From: Sinorhizobium terangae
GTDB taxonomy: Bacteria > Pseudomonadota > Alphaproteobacteria > Rhizobiales > Rhizobiaceae
Reading direction: 5' to 3'
Assembly (NCBI RefSeq): GCF_009601505.1
Contig: NZ_WITC01000017.1
Location: forward strand, 124,001 to 188,000
DNA length: 64,000 nucleotides
The position numbers and the translations under genes were made by a program. A model generated the notes under the pieces. It was not told where the DNA came from. It saw only the letters and a list, made by a program, of their open reading frames with translations, and ran no database searches. This document shows positions 16,273 through 25,391 of the stretch, piece by piece (the first letter of the stretch is position 1; each line of letters opens with the position of its first letter).

Positions 16273-17682
16273 TTATTTCCACTCGCGGATATCGACGAAG
16301 TGCCCCGAAACCGCCGCAGCGGCGGCCATCGCCGGCGAAACCAGATGCGTGCGCCCCTTGAAGCCCTGACGGCCTTCGAAGTTGCGGTTCGACGTCGAGG
16401 CGCAGCGTTCGCCCGGCTTCAGCCGGTCGTCGTTCATCGCCAGGCACATGGAGCAGCCGGGCTCGCGCCAGTCGAAACCTGCTTCCTTGAAGACCTTGTC
16501 GAGTCCTTCCGCTTCCGCCTGTTCCTTGACGAGGCCGGAGCCCGGCACGATCATCGCCGAAACGGTCGCGGCAACCTTGCGGCCCTCAACGACCTTGGCG
16601 ACGGCGCGCAGGTCCTCGATGCGGCCATTGGTGCAGGAACCGATGAAGACCCGGTCGATGGCGATGTCGGTGATCTTCGTGCCCGGCTTCAGGCCCATAT
16701 AGTCGAGCGCACGCCATTTCGAGGCGCGCTTGGTCTCGTCCTGGATTTCATCCGGGTTCGGAACGATGCCCTGCACCGAGACCACGTCCTCCGGCGAGGA
16801 GCCCCAGGACACGATCGGCGGCAGGTTGGCGGCGTCGAGCACGACGACGCGGTCATAATGGGCGCCCTCGTCCGTGTGCAATGTCTTCCAGTATTCGAGC
16901 GCCATGTCCCAGGCCTTGCCCTTGGGCGCGCGCGGCCGGTCCTTGATATAGGCGAAGGTCGTCTCGTCCGGCGCGATCAGGCCGGCGCGGGCGCCGCCTT
17001 CGATCGTCATGTTGCAGATCGTCATGCGGCCTTCCATCGAGAGCGAACGGATGGCTTCGCCGGCAAACTCGATGACATGACCGGTGCCGCCGGCCGTGCC
17101 GATCTCGCCGATGATCGCGAGGATGATATCCTTGGCAGTGACGCCCGGCGGCAATTGGCCGTCGACGCGCACCAGCATGTTCTTCGCCTTCTTTTGGATA
17201 AGCGTCTGCGTCGCCAGAACATGTTCCACTTCCGAAGTGCCGATGCCATGCGCGAGCGCGCCGAAGGCACCGTGGGTGGAGGTGTGGCTGTCGCCGCAGA
17301 CGATCGTCATGCCGGGCAGCGTGAAGCCCTGTTCGGGACCGACGATGTGGACGATGCCTTGGCGCTTGTCGTTCTCGGAATAGTATTCGACGCCGAAGTC
17401 GGCAGCATTCCTGGCGAGCGCCTCAACCTGGATGCGACTCTCCTCGTTCTTGATGCCAAGATGGCGATCGGGTGAGGTCGGGACGTTATGGTCGACGACG
17501 GCGAGCGTCTTTTCCGGCGCGCGGACCTTGCGGCCGGCCATGCGCAGGCCCTCGAAGGCTTGCGGGCTCGTCACCTCGTGAACGAGGTGACGATCGATGT
17601 AGAGAAGACAGGTGCCGTCGTCCTGGCTGTTGACCAGATGATCGTCCCAGATCTTGTCATAGAGGGTACGCGGTGCGCTCAT
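16273..17682 (-). CDS. leuC: 3-isopropylmalate dehydratase large subunit LeuC
   Basis: LeuC carries the [4Fe-4S] cluster and, with LeuD (1850-2455), forms the second enzyme of leucine synthesis. The 469-residue protein has typical length and signatures: [12 protein letters not shown] (5-16), [21 protein letters not shown] near 128-148, [14 protein letters not shown] with the first cluster cysteine, and [11 protein letters not shown] with the other two. It stands alone between a terminator and a 425 bp repeat-containing gap. I found no leader peptide with a leucine run. Confidence 0.97.
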   Translation of the reverse strand: MSAPRTLYDKIWDDHLVNSQDDGTCLLYIDRHLVHEVTSPQAFEGLRMAGRKVRAPEKTLAVVDHNVPTSPDRHLGIKNEESRIQVEALARNAADFGVEYYSENDKRQGIVHIVGPEQGFTLPGMTIVCGDSHTSTHGAFGALAHGIGTSEVEHVLATQTLIQKKAKNMLVRVDGQLPPGVTAKDIILAIIGEIGTAGGTGHVIEFAGEAIRSLSMEGRMTICNMTIEGGARAGLIAPDETTFAYIKDRPRAPKGKAWDMALEYWKTLHTDEGAHYDRVVVLDAANLPPIVSWGSSPEDVVSVQGIVPNPDEIQDETKRASKWRALDYMGLKPGTKITDIAIDRVFIGSCTNGRIEDLRAVAKVVEGRKVAATVSAMIVPGSGLVKEQAEAEGLDKVFKEAGFDWREPGCSMCLAMNDDRLKPGERCASTSNRNFEGRQGFKGRTHLVSPAMAAAAAVSGHFVDIREWK

Positions 17683-17937
17683 GGCGATATGTCCATTCGA
17701 TTTTCAGAATATGGGGAAATGCCGGCTGCAGACGGCCGGAAAACTGATCGAACGATCAGGATAGGCGGCTGGTGAGCGCGCCGGAAACCCGCGCGAAAAA
17801 GCGTGCCGGCAGACGCTTGTGGTCTTGCAGCACGACGATTTTCTGTTCGCGACATCCGAATTTGGATTCCATGGCCGGTGCTCATATCAATTTTTCGACG
17901 GTTCGGCAATCGAAGAGATGGGACGCAGACGATCAAG

Positions 17938-18083
17938 ACCCCTCCCCACCTCCCCACAAGGGGGAGGGGTTACGATGCCGCGCCATCCCATTCCTGTCTT
18001 AGCGGCCCCGTGAACTCGGATGTCGGAATTTGGCACCCCGCCGGACGTGGGCACCGGAAGCCCTCCCCCTTGTGGGGAGGGGT
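17938..18083. repeat. CCCTCCCC-type intergenic palindrome pair
   Basis: CCCCTCCCCACCTCCCCACAAGGGGGAGGGG at the left and CCCTCCCCCTTGTGGGGAGGGG at the right, with about 100 nt between. The leftover part of the leuC upstream gap (17683-17937) holds no gene that I can support. Confidence 0.75.
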
Positions 18084-18107
18084 TGGGTCTTGCCAAGAAC
18101 GCAATGC

Positions 18108-18929
18108 CTACCGCGTCTCCGCCCGTCTCAACCGCCGCTCGAGCGCCCGGAGCGCCAACGAGAGGCCAATCGTCAGGATGAGATAGACATAGGCGACGAT
18201 GGAATAGGTTTCGAAGAAGCGGAACGAGCCCGAGGCGTAGATCTTGCCCATCTGGGTGATGTCGGCGACGCCGAGCACCGAGACCAGCGAGGAATCCTTG
18301 ACCATCGCCACGAAGTCGTTGCCGAGCGGCGGCAGGATGACGCGGATCGCCTGCGGGAAGACGACGAGGCGAAAGCGCTGATAGCGCGAAAGCCCGAGCG
18401 CCTTGGCCGCCTCCACCTGCCCCTTGTCGACCGACTGGATGCCGGCGCGAAAGACCTCGGCGATGAAGGCCGAATAGCCGATCATCAGGGCGATGATCGC
18501 CCGCCACATCAGCGAGATATCGCGAACGACGAGCGGCTCCATCCAGCCTGCAGAAATGAACGGCGCAGCCGCGAAATTCGCCACGACCACCAGCGCCGGC
18601 GCCCCGACGAAGGCGATGTAGAAAAGCAGCACGAGGATCGGCACGCCACGGATCACCTCCGTATAGAAGCGCGCGGTCTGGCGCAGCGCGACATGCTCGG
18701 AAAGCGCCATCAACGCCACGCCGAGGCCGAGCACCGTCGCCAGCGCAAAACCCACCAGCGTCACGAAAATGGTGACGCCAATGCCCTTGAGGACAACGCC
18801 GAAGACCTGGGAAAAGATGTCGTTGGTTGCAATGACCGCGGCGAGCAACACGGCGATCAGGAGAAGGGCGACCAGCCACCAGGGATAGTCGCCCTTTTCG
18901 GAAGTGTCGGATTTAACTGGCGCCATCAT
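18108..18929 (-). CDS. Amino-acid ABC transporter permease (HisM/GlnP type)
   Basis: This 273-residue inner-membrane protein has the family 3 polar amino-acid permease pattern: about five helices with VIRGVPILVLLFYIAFV, then the EAA loop EAAKALGLSRYQRFRLVVFPQA near its C-terminal third. The ATG at 18929 (MMAPVKSD) follows a CGGAA. It lies 64 nt after the gene for the binding protein and there is no second permease or ATPase gene beside it. It may form a homodimer and borrow an ATPase encoded elsewhere. Confidence 0.9.
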   Translation of the reverse strand: MMAPVKSDTSEKGDYPWWLVALLLIAVLLAAVIATNDIFSQVFGVVLKGIGVTIFVTLVGFALATVLGLGVALMALSEHVALRQTARFYTEVIRGVPILVLLFYIAFVGAPALVVVANFAAAPFISAGWMEPLVVRDISLMWRAIIALMIGYSAFIAEVFRAGIQSVDKGQVEAAKALGLSRYQRFRLVVFPQAIRVILPPLGNDFVAMVKDSSLVSVLGVADITQMGKIYASGSFRFFETYSIVAYVYLILTIGLSLALRALERRLRRAETR

Positions 18930-18944
18930 GATTCCGATAAGTTG

Positions 18945-18989
18945 GGGCGGGATGCCGGCGGAAAGCCGCACACTCCTCATCCCGCTCCG
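18945..18989. repeat. GAGCGGGATG-type inverted repeat (degenerate)
   Basis: GGGGCGGGATGCCGG and CTCATCCCGCTCC are the arms, around CGGAAAGCCGCACACT. It lies in the gap between the binding-protein gene and the permease gene, and resembles the copy at 61961. Confidence 0.6.
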
Positions 18990-18993
18990 GCGA

Positions 18994-19803
18994 TCAGCCG
19001 CCCATCTTGTAGTCGAGGAACCATTTCTTGTTCAGCACATCGAAGGTGCCGTCCTCCTTCAGCGCCTTGATGGCGGCATTGATCGGGGCGACGAGATCGG
19101 AGCCCTTCGGGAAGATGAAGCCAAAATCCTCGGTGCCGAGCGGCTCGCCGACGACCTTGAGCTTGCCTTCGGACGAATCGACATAGCCCTTCGCCGCCAC
19201 GCTGTCGGTCAGCACGAGGTCGACGTCGCCGGCCTTGAGCGCCTGCACGGTCGCACCGAAGGTCTCGAACAGCTTGATGCGCGGGTTCTGCTCGTTGCCG
19301 TCGAGGATTTCATAGACGGCCGTGTAGAAGGGAGAGGTGCCGGGCTGGGCACCGATCAACGCATCCTCGACGGAAGCGAAGCTCTTGGCGTCGTTGAAGC
19401 GGGCTTCGTCGCCACGCACCAGCATGAACTGCTGCGAGCGCATATAGGGATCGGAGAAGTCGACCTTTTCCTTCCGGTCGTCCTTGATGGTAATTCCGGT
19501 CATGCCGATCTGGTATTGGCCGTCGGAGACCGCCTGGATCATCGCATCCCAGCTCGTGTTCTGGTACTCGACCTTGAAGTTCAGCCGCTTGGCAATCTCG
19601 TTCATCGCATCATATTCCCAGCCGACCGCCTGGCCGGTCTTGGGGTCGACGAACTGCAGCGGCGGGTAGGCATTCTCGGTCACGACGACGACCGTCTTGC
19701 CGCCGAGGTCCGGCAGATCGCTCGCGTGAGCGGGCGCGGAGAATGCGAATGGAATGGCGAGGGCTGCGGCTATACCCGCAAGCACATGGCGACGGCATGT
19801 CAT
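18994..19803 (-). CDS. Amino-acid ABC transporter substrate-binding protein
   Basis: This 269-residue family 3 periplasmic binding protein has a signal peptide (residues 1-27, MTCRRHVLAGIAAALAIP then AHA-SD), followed by TENAYPPLQFVDPKTGQAVGW, YQIGMTGITIKDDRKEKVDFSDPYM and the closing AIKALKEDGTFDVLNKKWF. It captures polar amino acids or similar compounds and passes them to the next-door permease. The exact ligand is not predictable. It is the first gene of the pair. Confidence 0.93.
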   Translation of the reverse strand: MTCRRHVLAGIAAALAIPFAFSAPAHASDLPDLGGKTVVVVTENAYPPLQFVDPKTGQAVGWEYDAMNEIAKRLNFKVEYQNTSWDAMIQAVSDGQYQIGMTGITIKDDRKEKVDFSDPYMRSQQFMLVRGDEARFNDAKSFASVEDALIGAQPGTSPFYTAVYEILDGNEQNPRIKLFETFGATVQALKAGDVDLVLTDSVAAKGYVDSSEGKLKVVGEPLGTEDFGFIFPKGSDLVAPINAAIKALKEDGTFDVLNKKWFLDYKMGG

Positions 19804-19916
19804 TGGAGAAGCTCCCGAAAATTGTGGCGACAGAAAATGTCACAAATTCTACCGGGAAGACAAGAAGATAGATCGCTAGATCTTGGGTCGATGCGAAATC
19901 CGATTCCCTTGAGGGC

Positions 19917-19966
19917 CTAGCGGGACGCGGGCGTAAAACTGCTTCACACTTTTCCTGATTCCGCTA
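19917..19966. repeat. Degenerate GAGCGGGATG-type inverted repeat
   Basis: CTAGCGGGACGCGGGCGTAAAA and CACTTTTCCTGATTCCGCTA resemble the arms of the element at 61961, but with several mismatches. It lies between the rplS terminator and the binding-protein gene. Confidence 0.5.
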
Positions 19967-19970
19967 CGGC

Positions 19971-19999
19971 AAAAAGAAAGGCGGCCCCGAGGCCGCCTT
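19971..19999 (-). terminator. Terminator of rplS
   Basis: On the reverse strand AAGGCGGCC and GGCCGCCTT form a 9 bp stem with a four-base loop, followed by a T-rich tract. It begins 27 nt after the rplS stop codon. Confidence 0.9.
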
Positions 20000-20025
20000 C
20001 CTGACAATTCCGAGGAATTGAAATC

Positions 20026-20559
20026 TTATTCGGCTGCGTTCTCCGCTGCCTTTGCTTCTTCTGCTGCCTTTGCCTCAGCGGCTTCCGCTGCAGCCTTCTC
20101 GGCGGCCAGAGCCTGGGCGGCTGCAACCTTTTCAGCCTCGATGCGTGCCTTCTCGTCGGCAACGGCCTGACGCTCGGCTTCGTTCAGCTTGCGGGCGCGC
20201 GTGCCGGTGTTTTCCACGATACGGGCCGACTTGCCGCGACGATCGCGCAGATAGTAGAGCTTGGCGCGACGAACCTTACCGCGGCGAACCACTTCGACGC
20301 TCTCGACGAGCGGAGAGTAAACCGGGAATACGCGCTCGACGCCTTCGCCGTAGGAGATCTTGCGAACGGTGAAGCTTTCGTTGAGGCCGCCGCCGGAACG
20401 GGCGATGCAGACGCCTTCATAGGCCTGGACACGGGTACGGTTGCCTTCGACAACGCGGACGTTGACGCGGACGGTGTCGCCGGCGGAGAAATCGGGAAGG
20501 GTGCGCTTTGCGGCGATCTTGGCGGCCTGTTCGGCTTCCAGCTGTTGGATGATGTTCAT
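20026..20559 (-). CDS. rplS: 50S ribosomal protein L19 with long Ala/Glu tail
   Basis: The first ~120 residues are a normal L19 ([21 protein letters not shown] and [23 protein letters not shown]), which lies at the 30S-50S interface. The protein runs to 177 residues, against about 115 in E. coli. The extra ~55 residues are a charged, low-complexity tail of Ala, Glu and Lys ([20 protein letters not shown]). The gene is usually last in rpsP-rimM-trmD-rplS. Here a forward-strand transporter gene and a 330 bp gap separate it from trmD, so it probably has its own promoter. Confidence 0.97.
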   Translation of the reverse strand: MNIIQQLEAEQAAKIAAKRTLPDFSAGDTVRVNVRVVEGNRTRVQAYEGVCIARSGGGLNESFTVRKISYGEGVERVFPVYSPLVESVEVVRRGKVRRAKLYYLRDRRGKSARIVENTGTRARKLNEAERQAVADEKARIEAEKVAAAQALAAEKAAAEAAEAKAAEEAKAAENAAE

Positions 20560-20890
20560 CGGTCTAACCTTTGCGTTCTTCTGAAACAGCCAGAGCGCTC
20601 TCGATCAGCCTGTTGGATTTCCCTTCAAGCCTTGCCGTATCCATGGCAGGAGCGGATTCGCCATTCTTTGTTGATGGTCGACGGGCAAAGAACCCGAACC
20701 GGGGCGGCACATACACCAAACAATCCGCCTTGTCATCCCCGAAAGCCGATTTTCCGGGCACTTGCCGCCTCAGAAACGGCATTTTATCAGAATTGCCTGA
20801 AATTCCAGGCTTTGGAGACAGTTTCGGCTACGGGCTTGCGGTCGATATCGCCAGCGGCTATCCCGGTGTCCACGCGGTACGGGGATGGCC
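20560..20890. other. Gap between rplS and the TSUP gene
   Basis: These 331 bases must hold the divergent promoters of rplS and the TSUP gene. I see no convincing gene, RNA or strong palindrome. A 72-codon reverse-strand frame (20564-20782) has no recognisable features. Confidence 0.5.
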
Positions 20891-21637
20891 ATGACGATTG
20901 TTCAAGCTTTTCTGCTTTTTGTTTCGGGATTCCTCTCCGGTGTCGTCAACGCCATCGCCGGCGGCGGCACCTTTCTGACCTTCGGCGCCATGACGCTTGG
21001 CGGCCTGCCGCCGATCGTTGCCAACGCCACCTCGTCGATCATCCAGTTTCCGGGTTACATCACCTCGGCGCTTGCCTATGCAAAGGAAATCCGCGCCGAC
21101 CGGCGGAACGCGATCCTGCTCGGCGTCATTTCGGCAGTCGGCGGACTGGCCGGTGCGCTGCTTCTGCTCTCGCTCTCCAATCCGTCCTTCCGTGCGATGG
21201 TACCATGGCTGCTGATCGCCGCGACCGCGATCTTCGCGGCCGGTCCGCTGCTGAAGCCCAAGGCACGCAGCGACGAACACCGAATCGGCCCGCTCGGGGT
21301 CGCCAGCCAGATGGCGACCTCCGTCTATGGCGGCTTCTTCGGCGCCGGCATGGGCATCATGATGCTGGCCGTTCTCGGCCTTGCGACCGGTGGCGGCTAC
21401 CATCGGCTGAATGCGCTGAAGAACTTCATCTCGATCGTGATCGCCGCAATCGCCATCGCGGTCTTTGCCGCAGGCGGCGTCGTTTCCTGGCTGCATGCCG
21501 CCATCATGGTTCCGGGAGCGGCACTTGGCGGCTTTTCGGGCGTCTGGGCGGCGCGGCGCGTTCCGCAGGCGATCATTCGCGCACTCGTCGTCGCGGTCGG
21601 TCTGCTGCTTGCCGCCTATTATTTCTTCACCGGCTGA
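20891..21637 (+). CDS. TSUP (TauE/SafE) family membrane transporter
   Basis: This 248-residue protein has about seven to eight membrane helices and the two TSUP half-repeats (GFLSGVVNAIAGGGTFLTF near residues 13-31, and a second starting VYGGFFGAGMGIMMLAVLG). The family exports or imports sulfite, sulfoacetate or other small anions; the substrate is unknown. ATG 20891 is chosen because GGGG lies 6 nt upstream; ATG 20885 is also in frame. It is encoded opposite to trmD and rplS and sits between them. Confidence 0.87.
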   Translation: MTIVQAFLLFVSGFLSGVVNAIAGGGTFLTFGAMTLGGLPPIVANATSSIIQFPGYITSALAYAKEIRADRRNAILLGVISAVGGLAGALLLLSLSNPSFRAMVPWLLIAATAIFAAGPLLKPKARSDEHRIGPLGVASQMATSVYGGFFGAGMGIMMLAVLGLATGGGYHRLNALKNFISIVIAAIAIAVFAAGGVVSWLHAAIMVPGAALGGFSGVWAARRVPQAIIRALVVAVGLLLAAYYFFTG

Positions 21638-21662
21638 CCGGCCGCACGGCAAGTTTTGATCC

Positions 21663-21709
21663 GCGCGTGATTATTCCGAAAACCGGTTCCCACATTTCGG
21701 ATCACGCGC
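21663..21709. repeat. Palindromic repeat overlapping the trmD 3' end
   Basis: GCGCGTGAT (21663-21671) pairs with ATCACGCGC (21701-21709), and an inner TCCGAAA pairs with TTTCGGA. The last ~12 codons and the stop codon of trmD lie inside this element. It may also act as a transcription end for the convergent TSUP and trmD genes. Confidence 0.75.
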
Positions 21710-22381
21710 CAGCAGATCCGGCCGGCGCTCCGCCGTCAATTTTCGGGCCTCGGCCTCGCGCCATTTGGCGATGGCGCCATGGTTTCCGGAAGTCAGCACC
21801 GCCGGGATTTCCTGGCCTTCGAAGACCTGCGGCCGGGTGTAGTGCGGATGCTCCAGCAGGCCGCCCTCGAAACTTTCGTGCACGCCGGACAGTTCGTTGC
21901 CCATCACGCCCGGCAGGATGCGCACGACGGCATCGAGCAGCACGAGTGCCGCCGGCTCGCCGCCGGAAAGAATATAGTCGCCGATCGACACTTCCTCGAG
22001 ATTGCGCGTATCGATGACCCGCTGGTCGACACCCTCGAAGCGGCCGCAGACGATGACGACGCCGGGGCCGGCAGCCATTTCCCGCACGCGCTCCTGCGTC
22101 AAGGGCCGGCCGCGCGGGCTCATCAGCAGCCGCGGACGTTCATCGTCGGCCGCGACTCTATCGATTGCGCGCGCCAGCACGTCGGGCTTCAGCACCATGC
22201 CGGCGCCGCCGCCGGCCGGCGTATCGTCGACGGTCCGGTGCTTGTCCTCGGCGAAATCGCGGATCTGCACGGCCTCGATCGACCACTCACCGCGTTCCAG
22301 CGCCTTGCCGGCAAGCGAGACGCCGAGGTGTCCGGGAAACATCTCCGGATAGAGCGTCAGGACCGTGGCACGAAAAGACAT
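21671..22381 (-). CDS. trmD: tRNA (guanine-N1)-methyltransferase TrmD
   Basis: TrmD makes m1G37 in tRNAs that read CNN codons, preventing frameshifts. The 236-residue SPOUT protein starts [17 protein letters not shown] and has the trefoil-knot motifs [13 protein letters not shown] near 111-123 and [24 protein letters not shown] near 139-162. An in-frame GTG at 22396 overlaps the rimM stop codon and could be the start instead, adding five residues. The C-terminal [11 protein letters not shown] is encoded by a palindromic repeat. Confidence 0.95.
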   Translation of the reverse strand: MSFRATVLTLYPEMFPGHLGVSLAGKALERGEWSIEAVQIRDFAEDKHRTVDDTPAGGGAGMVLKPDVLARAIDRVAADDERPRLLMSPRGRPLTQERVREMAAGPGVVIVCGRFEGVDQRVIDTRNLEEVSIGDYILSGGEPAALVLLDAVVRILPGVMGNELSGVHESFEGGLLEHPHYTRPQVFEGQEIPAVLTSGNHGAIAKWREAEARKLTAERRPDLLARDPKCGNRFSE

Positions 22382-22392
22382 CGCCGAACCGC

Positions 22393-22956
22393 TCACTTGC
22401 TCTTTTTCGAGAACGGATTCCCGGTGCCTTCGTCCTTGTCGTCAACAAGGCCCGCCGCGATCGGGTCGACCAGTAGCTTTCCCGCCTCGAGATCGATTTC
22501 GAGCACCGACCATTCGGTGAAGGGGATCAGCACGGGCCGCCTGCCCGGTCCTTTCAGTTCCAGGAGATCGCCGGCACCGAAATCGAAGACGCCGGTCACC
22601 GAGCCATAGCTCTTGCCGGTGCCGTCCACCGCCTCCAGCCCCTCGAGATCGGCGTAGAAAAACTCGTCCTCGTCGAGATCATCGTCGGGAAGATTGTCGC
22701 GCTCGATGAAGAGCTCCAGCCCGTTCAAGGCTTCGGCCGCATTGCGGTCGTTGACACCGCGAAAGCGCACCACGACCACGTTCTTCGCCTCGCGGATTTC
22801 GAGCACCTCGAAGACGCGCCCGTCGGCGCTGTGCAAGTTGCCGTAGTCGCCGAGCGCCGTCGGATCATCCGTAAAGGATTTCACCCGCACCTCGCCGCGC
22901 AGGCCCTGGGCCGCGCCGATGGTCGCCATCAGGACTGGGTTTTCAAGCTTGCTCAT
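22393..22956 (-). CDS. rimM: Ribosome maturation factor RimM
   Basis: RimM helps assemble the head of the 30S subunit by binding S19. The 187-residue protein has the RimM N-domain ([23 protein letters not shown]) and a PRC-barrel region ([21 protein letters not shown] to [27 protein letters not shown]). The C-terminal tail [11 protein letters not shown] is longer than in E. coli. The ATG at 22956 gives the canonical start. It lies between rpsP (106 nt upstream) and trmD. Confidence 0.95.
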   Translation of the reverse strand: MSKLENPVLMATIGAAQGLRGEVRVKSFTDDPTALGDYGNLHSADGRVFEVLEIREAKNVVVVRFRGVNDRNAAEALNGLELFIERDNLPDDDLDEDEFFYADLEGLEAVDGTGKSYGSVTGVFDFGAGDLLELKGPGRRPVLIPFTEWSVLEIDLEAGKLLVDPIAAGLVDDKDEGTGNPFSKKSK

Positions 22957-23062
22957 GGTCTCGATCCATTTCCGGCGCGATCCGAATTCCGTGTGCACAT
23001 AAAACAAAACGGGCGGCATGGAAATGCCACCCGTATGCCACACCGTTTTGACGGCGATATTA

Positions 23063-23437
23063 TTATTCGGCGGCTGCTTCGGCAGCGGCGGCCGCAGCTT
23101 CTTCAGCGCGCTGCTTGGCTTCGGCGGCACGTTCCTGTGCCTTCTTGCCGGGCTGTGCCTTGTTCGGGTTGTTGCGGGCCGGGCGCTTGGCGAGACCAGC
23201 CTGATCGAGGAAACGCAGGACGCGGTCCGTCGGCTGTGCGCCCTGGGCGATCCAGTGGCTCACGCGCTCCGCGTTGAGCTCGACGCGCTTTTCGTCGTCC
23301 TTGGCGAGCATCGGGTTCCAGGAGCCGAGCTTTTCGAGGAAGCGGCCGTCACGCGGGCTGCGCGCATCGGCAACGACGATCTGGTAATACGGGCGCTTCT
23401 TGGAGCCGCCACGGGCGAGACGAATTTTCAGTGCCAT
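23063..23437 (-). CDS. rpsP: 30S ribosomal protein S16 with Ala/Glu tail
   Basis: The first ~85 residues are a standard S16 ([21 protein letters not shown], then [19 protein letters not shown]). The total of 124 residues compares with 82 in E. coli; the tail is Ala/Glu/Lys-rich, ending [19 protein letters not shown] lies 8 nt before the ATG. It is downstream of the chorismate mutase gene (37 nt gap) and upstream of rimM. Confidence 0.97.
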   Translation of the reverse strand: MALKIRLARGGSKKRPYYQIVVADARSPRDGRFLEKLGSWNPMLAKDDEKRVELNAERVSHWIAQGAQPTDRVLRFLDQAGLAKRPARNNPNKAQPGKKAQERAAEAKQRAEEAAAAAAEAAAE

Positions 23438-23474
23438 TTCAGTTACTCCTTGCAGGCTTTCTTGACCGCTTCGT

Positions 23475-23810
23475 TCAAGCGGAATGGGTGGCGCCGGCGT
23501 TGCCCGCGGGCTGCGAGCGATCGGCGGCGATGGCTTCATGATGCCGGATGACTTCCTTGATGATGAAGTTCAGGAACTTCTCGGCGAAATCCGGGTCCAG
23601 ATTGGCATCCTTCGCCAGACGGCGAAGGCGTTCGATCTGGTATTCCTCGCGCGCCGGATCGGCCGGCGGCAATTGATGCTTGGCCTTAAGAACGCCGACC
23701 GCCTTGGTGCAGCGGAAACGTTCGGCCAGCATGTGGACGAGCGCGGCATCGATATTGTCGATCGACTGCCGGTAGCCCGCCAATTCCTCTCTGATCTCGG
23801 GATCAACCAT
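23475..23810 (-). CDS. Chorismate mutase (AroQ class)
   Basis: This stand-alone 111-residue AroQ-type helical chorismate mutase converts chorismate to prephenate for phenylalanine and tyrosine synthesis. Helix 1 reads [24 protein letters not shown] (about 9-32), followed by a [21 protein letters not shown] stretch with the family's catalytic basic residues. No prephenate dehydratase domain is attached. It is 12 nt after ffh and 37 nt before rpsP. The rhizobial symbol pheAa would fit but is not certain. Confidence 0.88.
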   Translation of the reverse strand: MVDPEIREELAGYRQSIDNIDAALVHMLAERFRCTKAVGVLKAKHQLPPADPAREEYQIERLRRLAKDANLDPDFAEKFLNFIIKEVIRHHEAIAADRSQPAGNAGATHSA

Positions 23811-23822
23811 TCTCTGCGATCC

Positions 23823-25391
23823 TCACTTCTTCTTCGGCAGGCCGGGTAGACCCGGGAAACCGCCACCAAGACCCGGAAGCTTGGTGCCGCCCAAGCCTGG
23901 CAATCCACCGCCGCCAAGACCGGACAGGCCGCCGCCGGGCTTTCCGAGACCGGCGGCCTCGGCCTGCTTCTGCAGCGCCTCGAGCTGTTTCGGGTCCATC
24001 TTCGACAGATCCGGCATGCCGCCGCCCAATCCACCAAGACCCATCTTGTTGGCAAGGCCGCCCATCACTTGCTTCATCATGCCGCCTTTGCCCTTGCCGC
24101 CCATCATCTTCATCATGTCCGCCATCTGGCGGTGCATCTTCAGAAGCTTGTTGATGTCGGCAGCATCGGTGCCGGAGCCGCTAGCGATGCGCTTCTTGCG
24201 CGAATGCTTGAGGATGTCCGGATTGGCGCGCTCGGCCTTGGTCATCGAGGAGATAATGGCGAGCTGGCGCTTGAAGAGTGAATCGTCGAGACCGGCAGCG
24301 GCCATCTTGTCCTTGATGCCGGCCATGCCCGGCATCAGCCCCATGATGCCGCCCATGCCGCCCATCTTCTGCATCTGCCTGAGCTGGTCGGCGAGATCGT
24401 TCAGGTCGAACTTGCCTTTGGCCATCTTGGCGGCCATGGCCGCCGCCTTCTCGGCATCGATGTTTTCCGCCGCCTTTTCGACCAGCGAAACGATGTCGCC
24501 CATGCCAAGGATGCGGTCGGCAACGCGGCGCGGATGGAACTCCTCGAGCTCGCCCATCTTCTCGCCAACGCCGATCAGCTTGATCGGCTTGCCAGTGACG
24601 GCGCGCATCGACAGGGCAGCACCGCCGCGGCCGTCGCCGTCCATGCGGGTCAGCACCAGACCGGTGATGCCCACGCGGTCGTCGAAATTGCGTGCGAGAT
24701 TGACCGCGTCCTGACCAGTCAGGGCATCGGCCACGAGCAGGATCTCATGCGGATTGGACTTCCGCTTGATTTCCGCCATCTCGATCATCAGCGGCTCGTC
24801 GATATGGGTGCGGCCGGCGGTATCGAGGATGACGACATCATGGCCGCCGAGCTTGGCTGCCTGGACGGCGCGCGCGGCGATGTCGGTCGGCGACTGGCCG
24901 GCGATGATCGGCAGCGTATCGACGCCGGTCTGGACGCCGAGCTGACGCAACTGCTCCTGCGCGGCCGGACGGCGCGTGTCGAGCGAGGCCATCAGGACCT
25001 TCTTCTTGTCCCGCGCGGTCAGCCGCTTGGCGATCTTGCCGGTGGTCGTCGTCTTGCCCGAGCCCTGAAGGCCGACCATCATGATGACAACCGGGGCCGG
25101 CGCGTTGAGATCGATCGGCACGCCCTCCGAGCCGAGCATCGCGACGAGCTCGTCGTGGACGATCTTGACGACCATCTGGCCGGGCTTGATCGATTTCAGG
25201 ATTTCGGCGCCGACCGCCTTCTCGCGAACCTTTTCCGTGAAGGACCGCACCACATCGAGCGCGACGTCGGCTTCGAGCAGCGCACGGCGAACCTCCCGAA
25301 GCGCCGCGGAAACATCAGCTTCCGACAGTGCGCCGCGGCCGGTCAGTCCATTCAATATGGAACCAAGGCGGTCCTGCAGGCTCTCGAACAT
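23823..25391 (-). CDS. ffh: Signal recognition particle GTPase Ffh
   Basis: Ffh binds signal sequences of nascent membrane proteins and docks with FtsY. The 522-residue protein has an NG GTPase domain (GLQGSGKTTTTGKIAKRL near 108-125, DTAGRTHID near 190-198, TRMDGDGRGGAALS) and a Met-rich M domain (about 325-460). The C-terminal ~60 residues are unusual: Gly/Leu/Pro-rich repeats such as GGGLPGLGG and LPGLGGGFPGLPGLPKKK. E. coli Ffh has 453 residues. It starts the operon that continues into chorismate mutase, rpsP, rimM and trmD. Its partner FtsY is at 30191. Confidence 0.97.
   Translation of the reverse strand: MFESLQDRLGSILNGLTGRGALSEADVSAALREVRRALLEADVALDVVRSFTEKVREKAVGAEILKSIKPGQMVVKIVHDELVAMLGSEGVPIDLNAPAPVVIMMVGLQGSGKTTTTGKIAKRLTARDKKKVLMASLDTRRPAAQEQLRQLGVQTGVDTLPIIAGQSPTDIAARAVQAAKLGGHDVVILDTAGRTHIDEPLMIEMAEIKRKSNPHEILLVADALTGQDAVNLARNFDDRVGITGLVLTRMDGDGRGGAALSMRAVTGKPIKLIGVGEKMGELEEFHPRRVADRILGMGDIVSLVEKAAENIDAEKAAAMAAKMAKGKFDLNDLADQLRQMQKMGGMGGIMGLMPGMAGIKDKMAAAGLDDSLFKRQLAIISSMTKAERANPDILKHSRKKRIASGSGTDAADINKLLKMHRQMADMMKMMGGKGKGGMMKQVMGGLANKMGLGGLGGGMPDLSKMDPKQLEALQKQAEAAGLGKPGGGLSGLGGGGLPGLGGTKLPGLGGGFPGLPGLPKKK

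Noticed and set aside
17683..17937. A leucine attenuator with leader peptide before leuC
   Set aside because: No short frame with a run of leucine codons and no terminator/antiterminator pair could be found.
20564..20782. A 72-codon reverse frame upstream of rplS
   Set aside because: It lies in the leader region with no motif and no convincing start.
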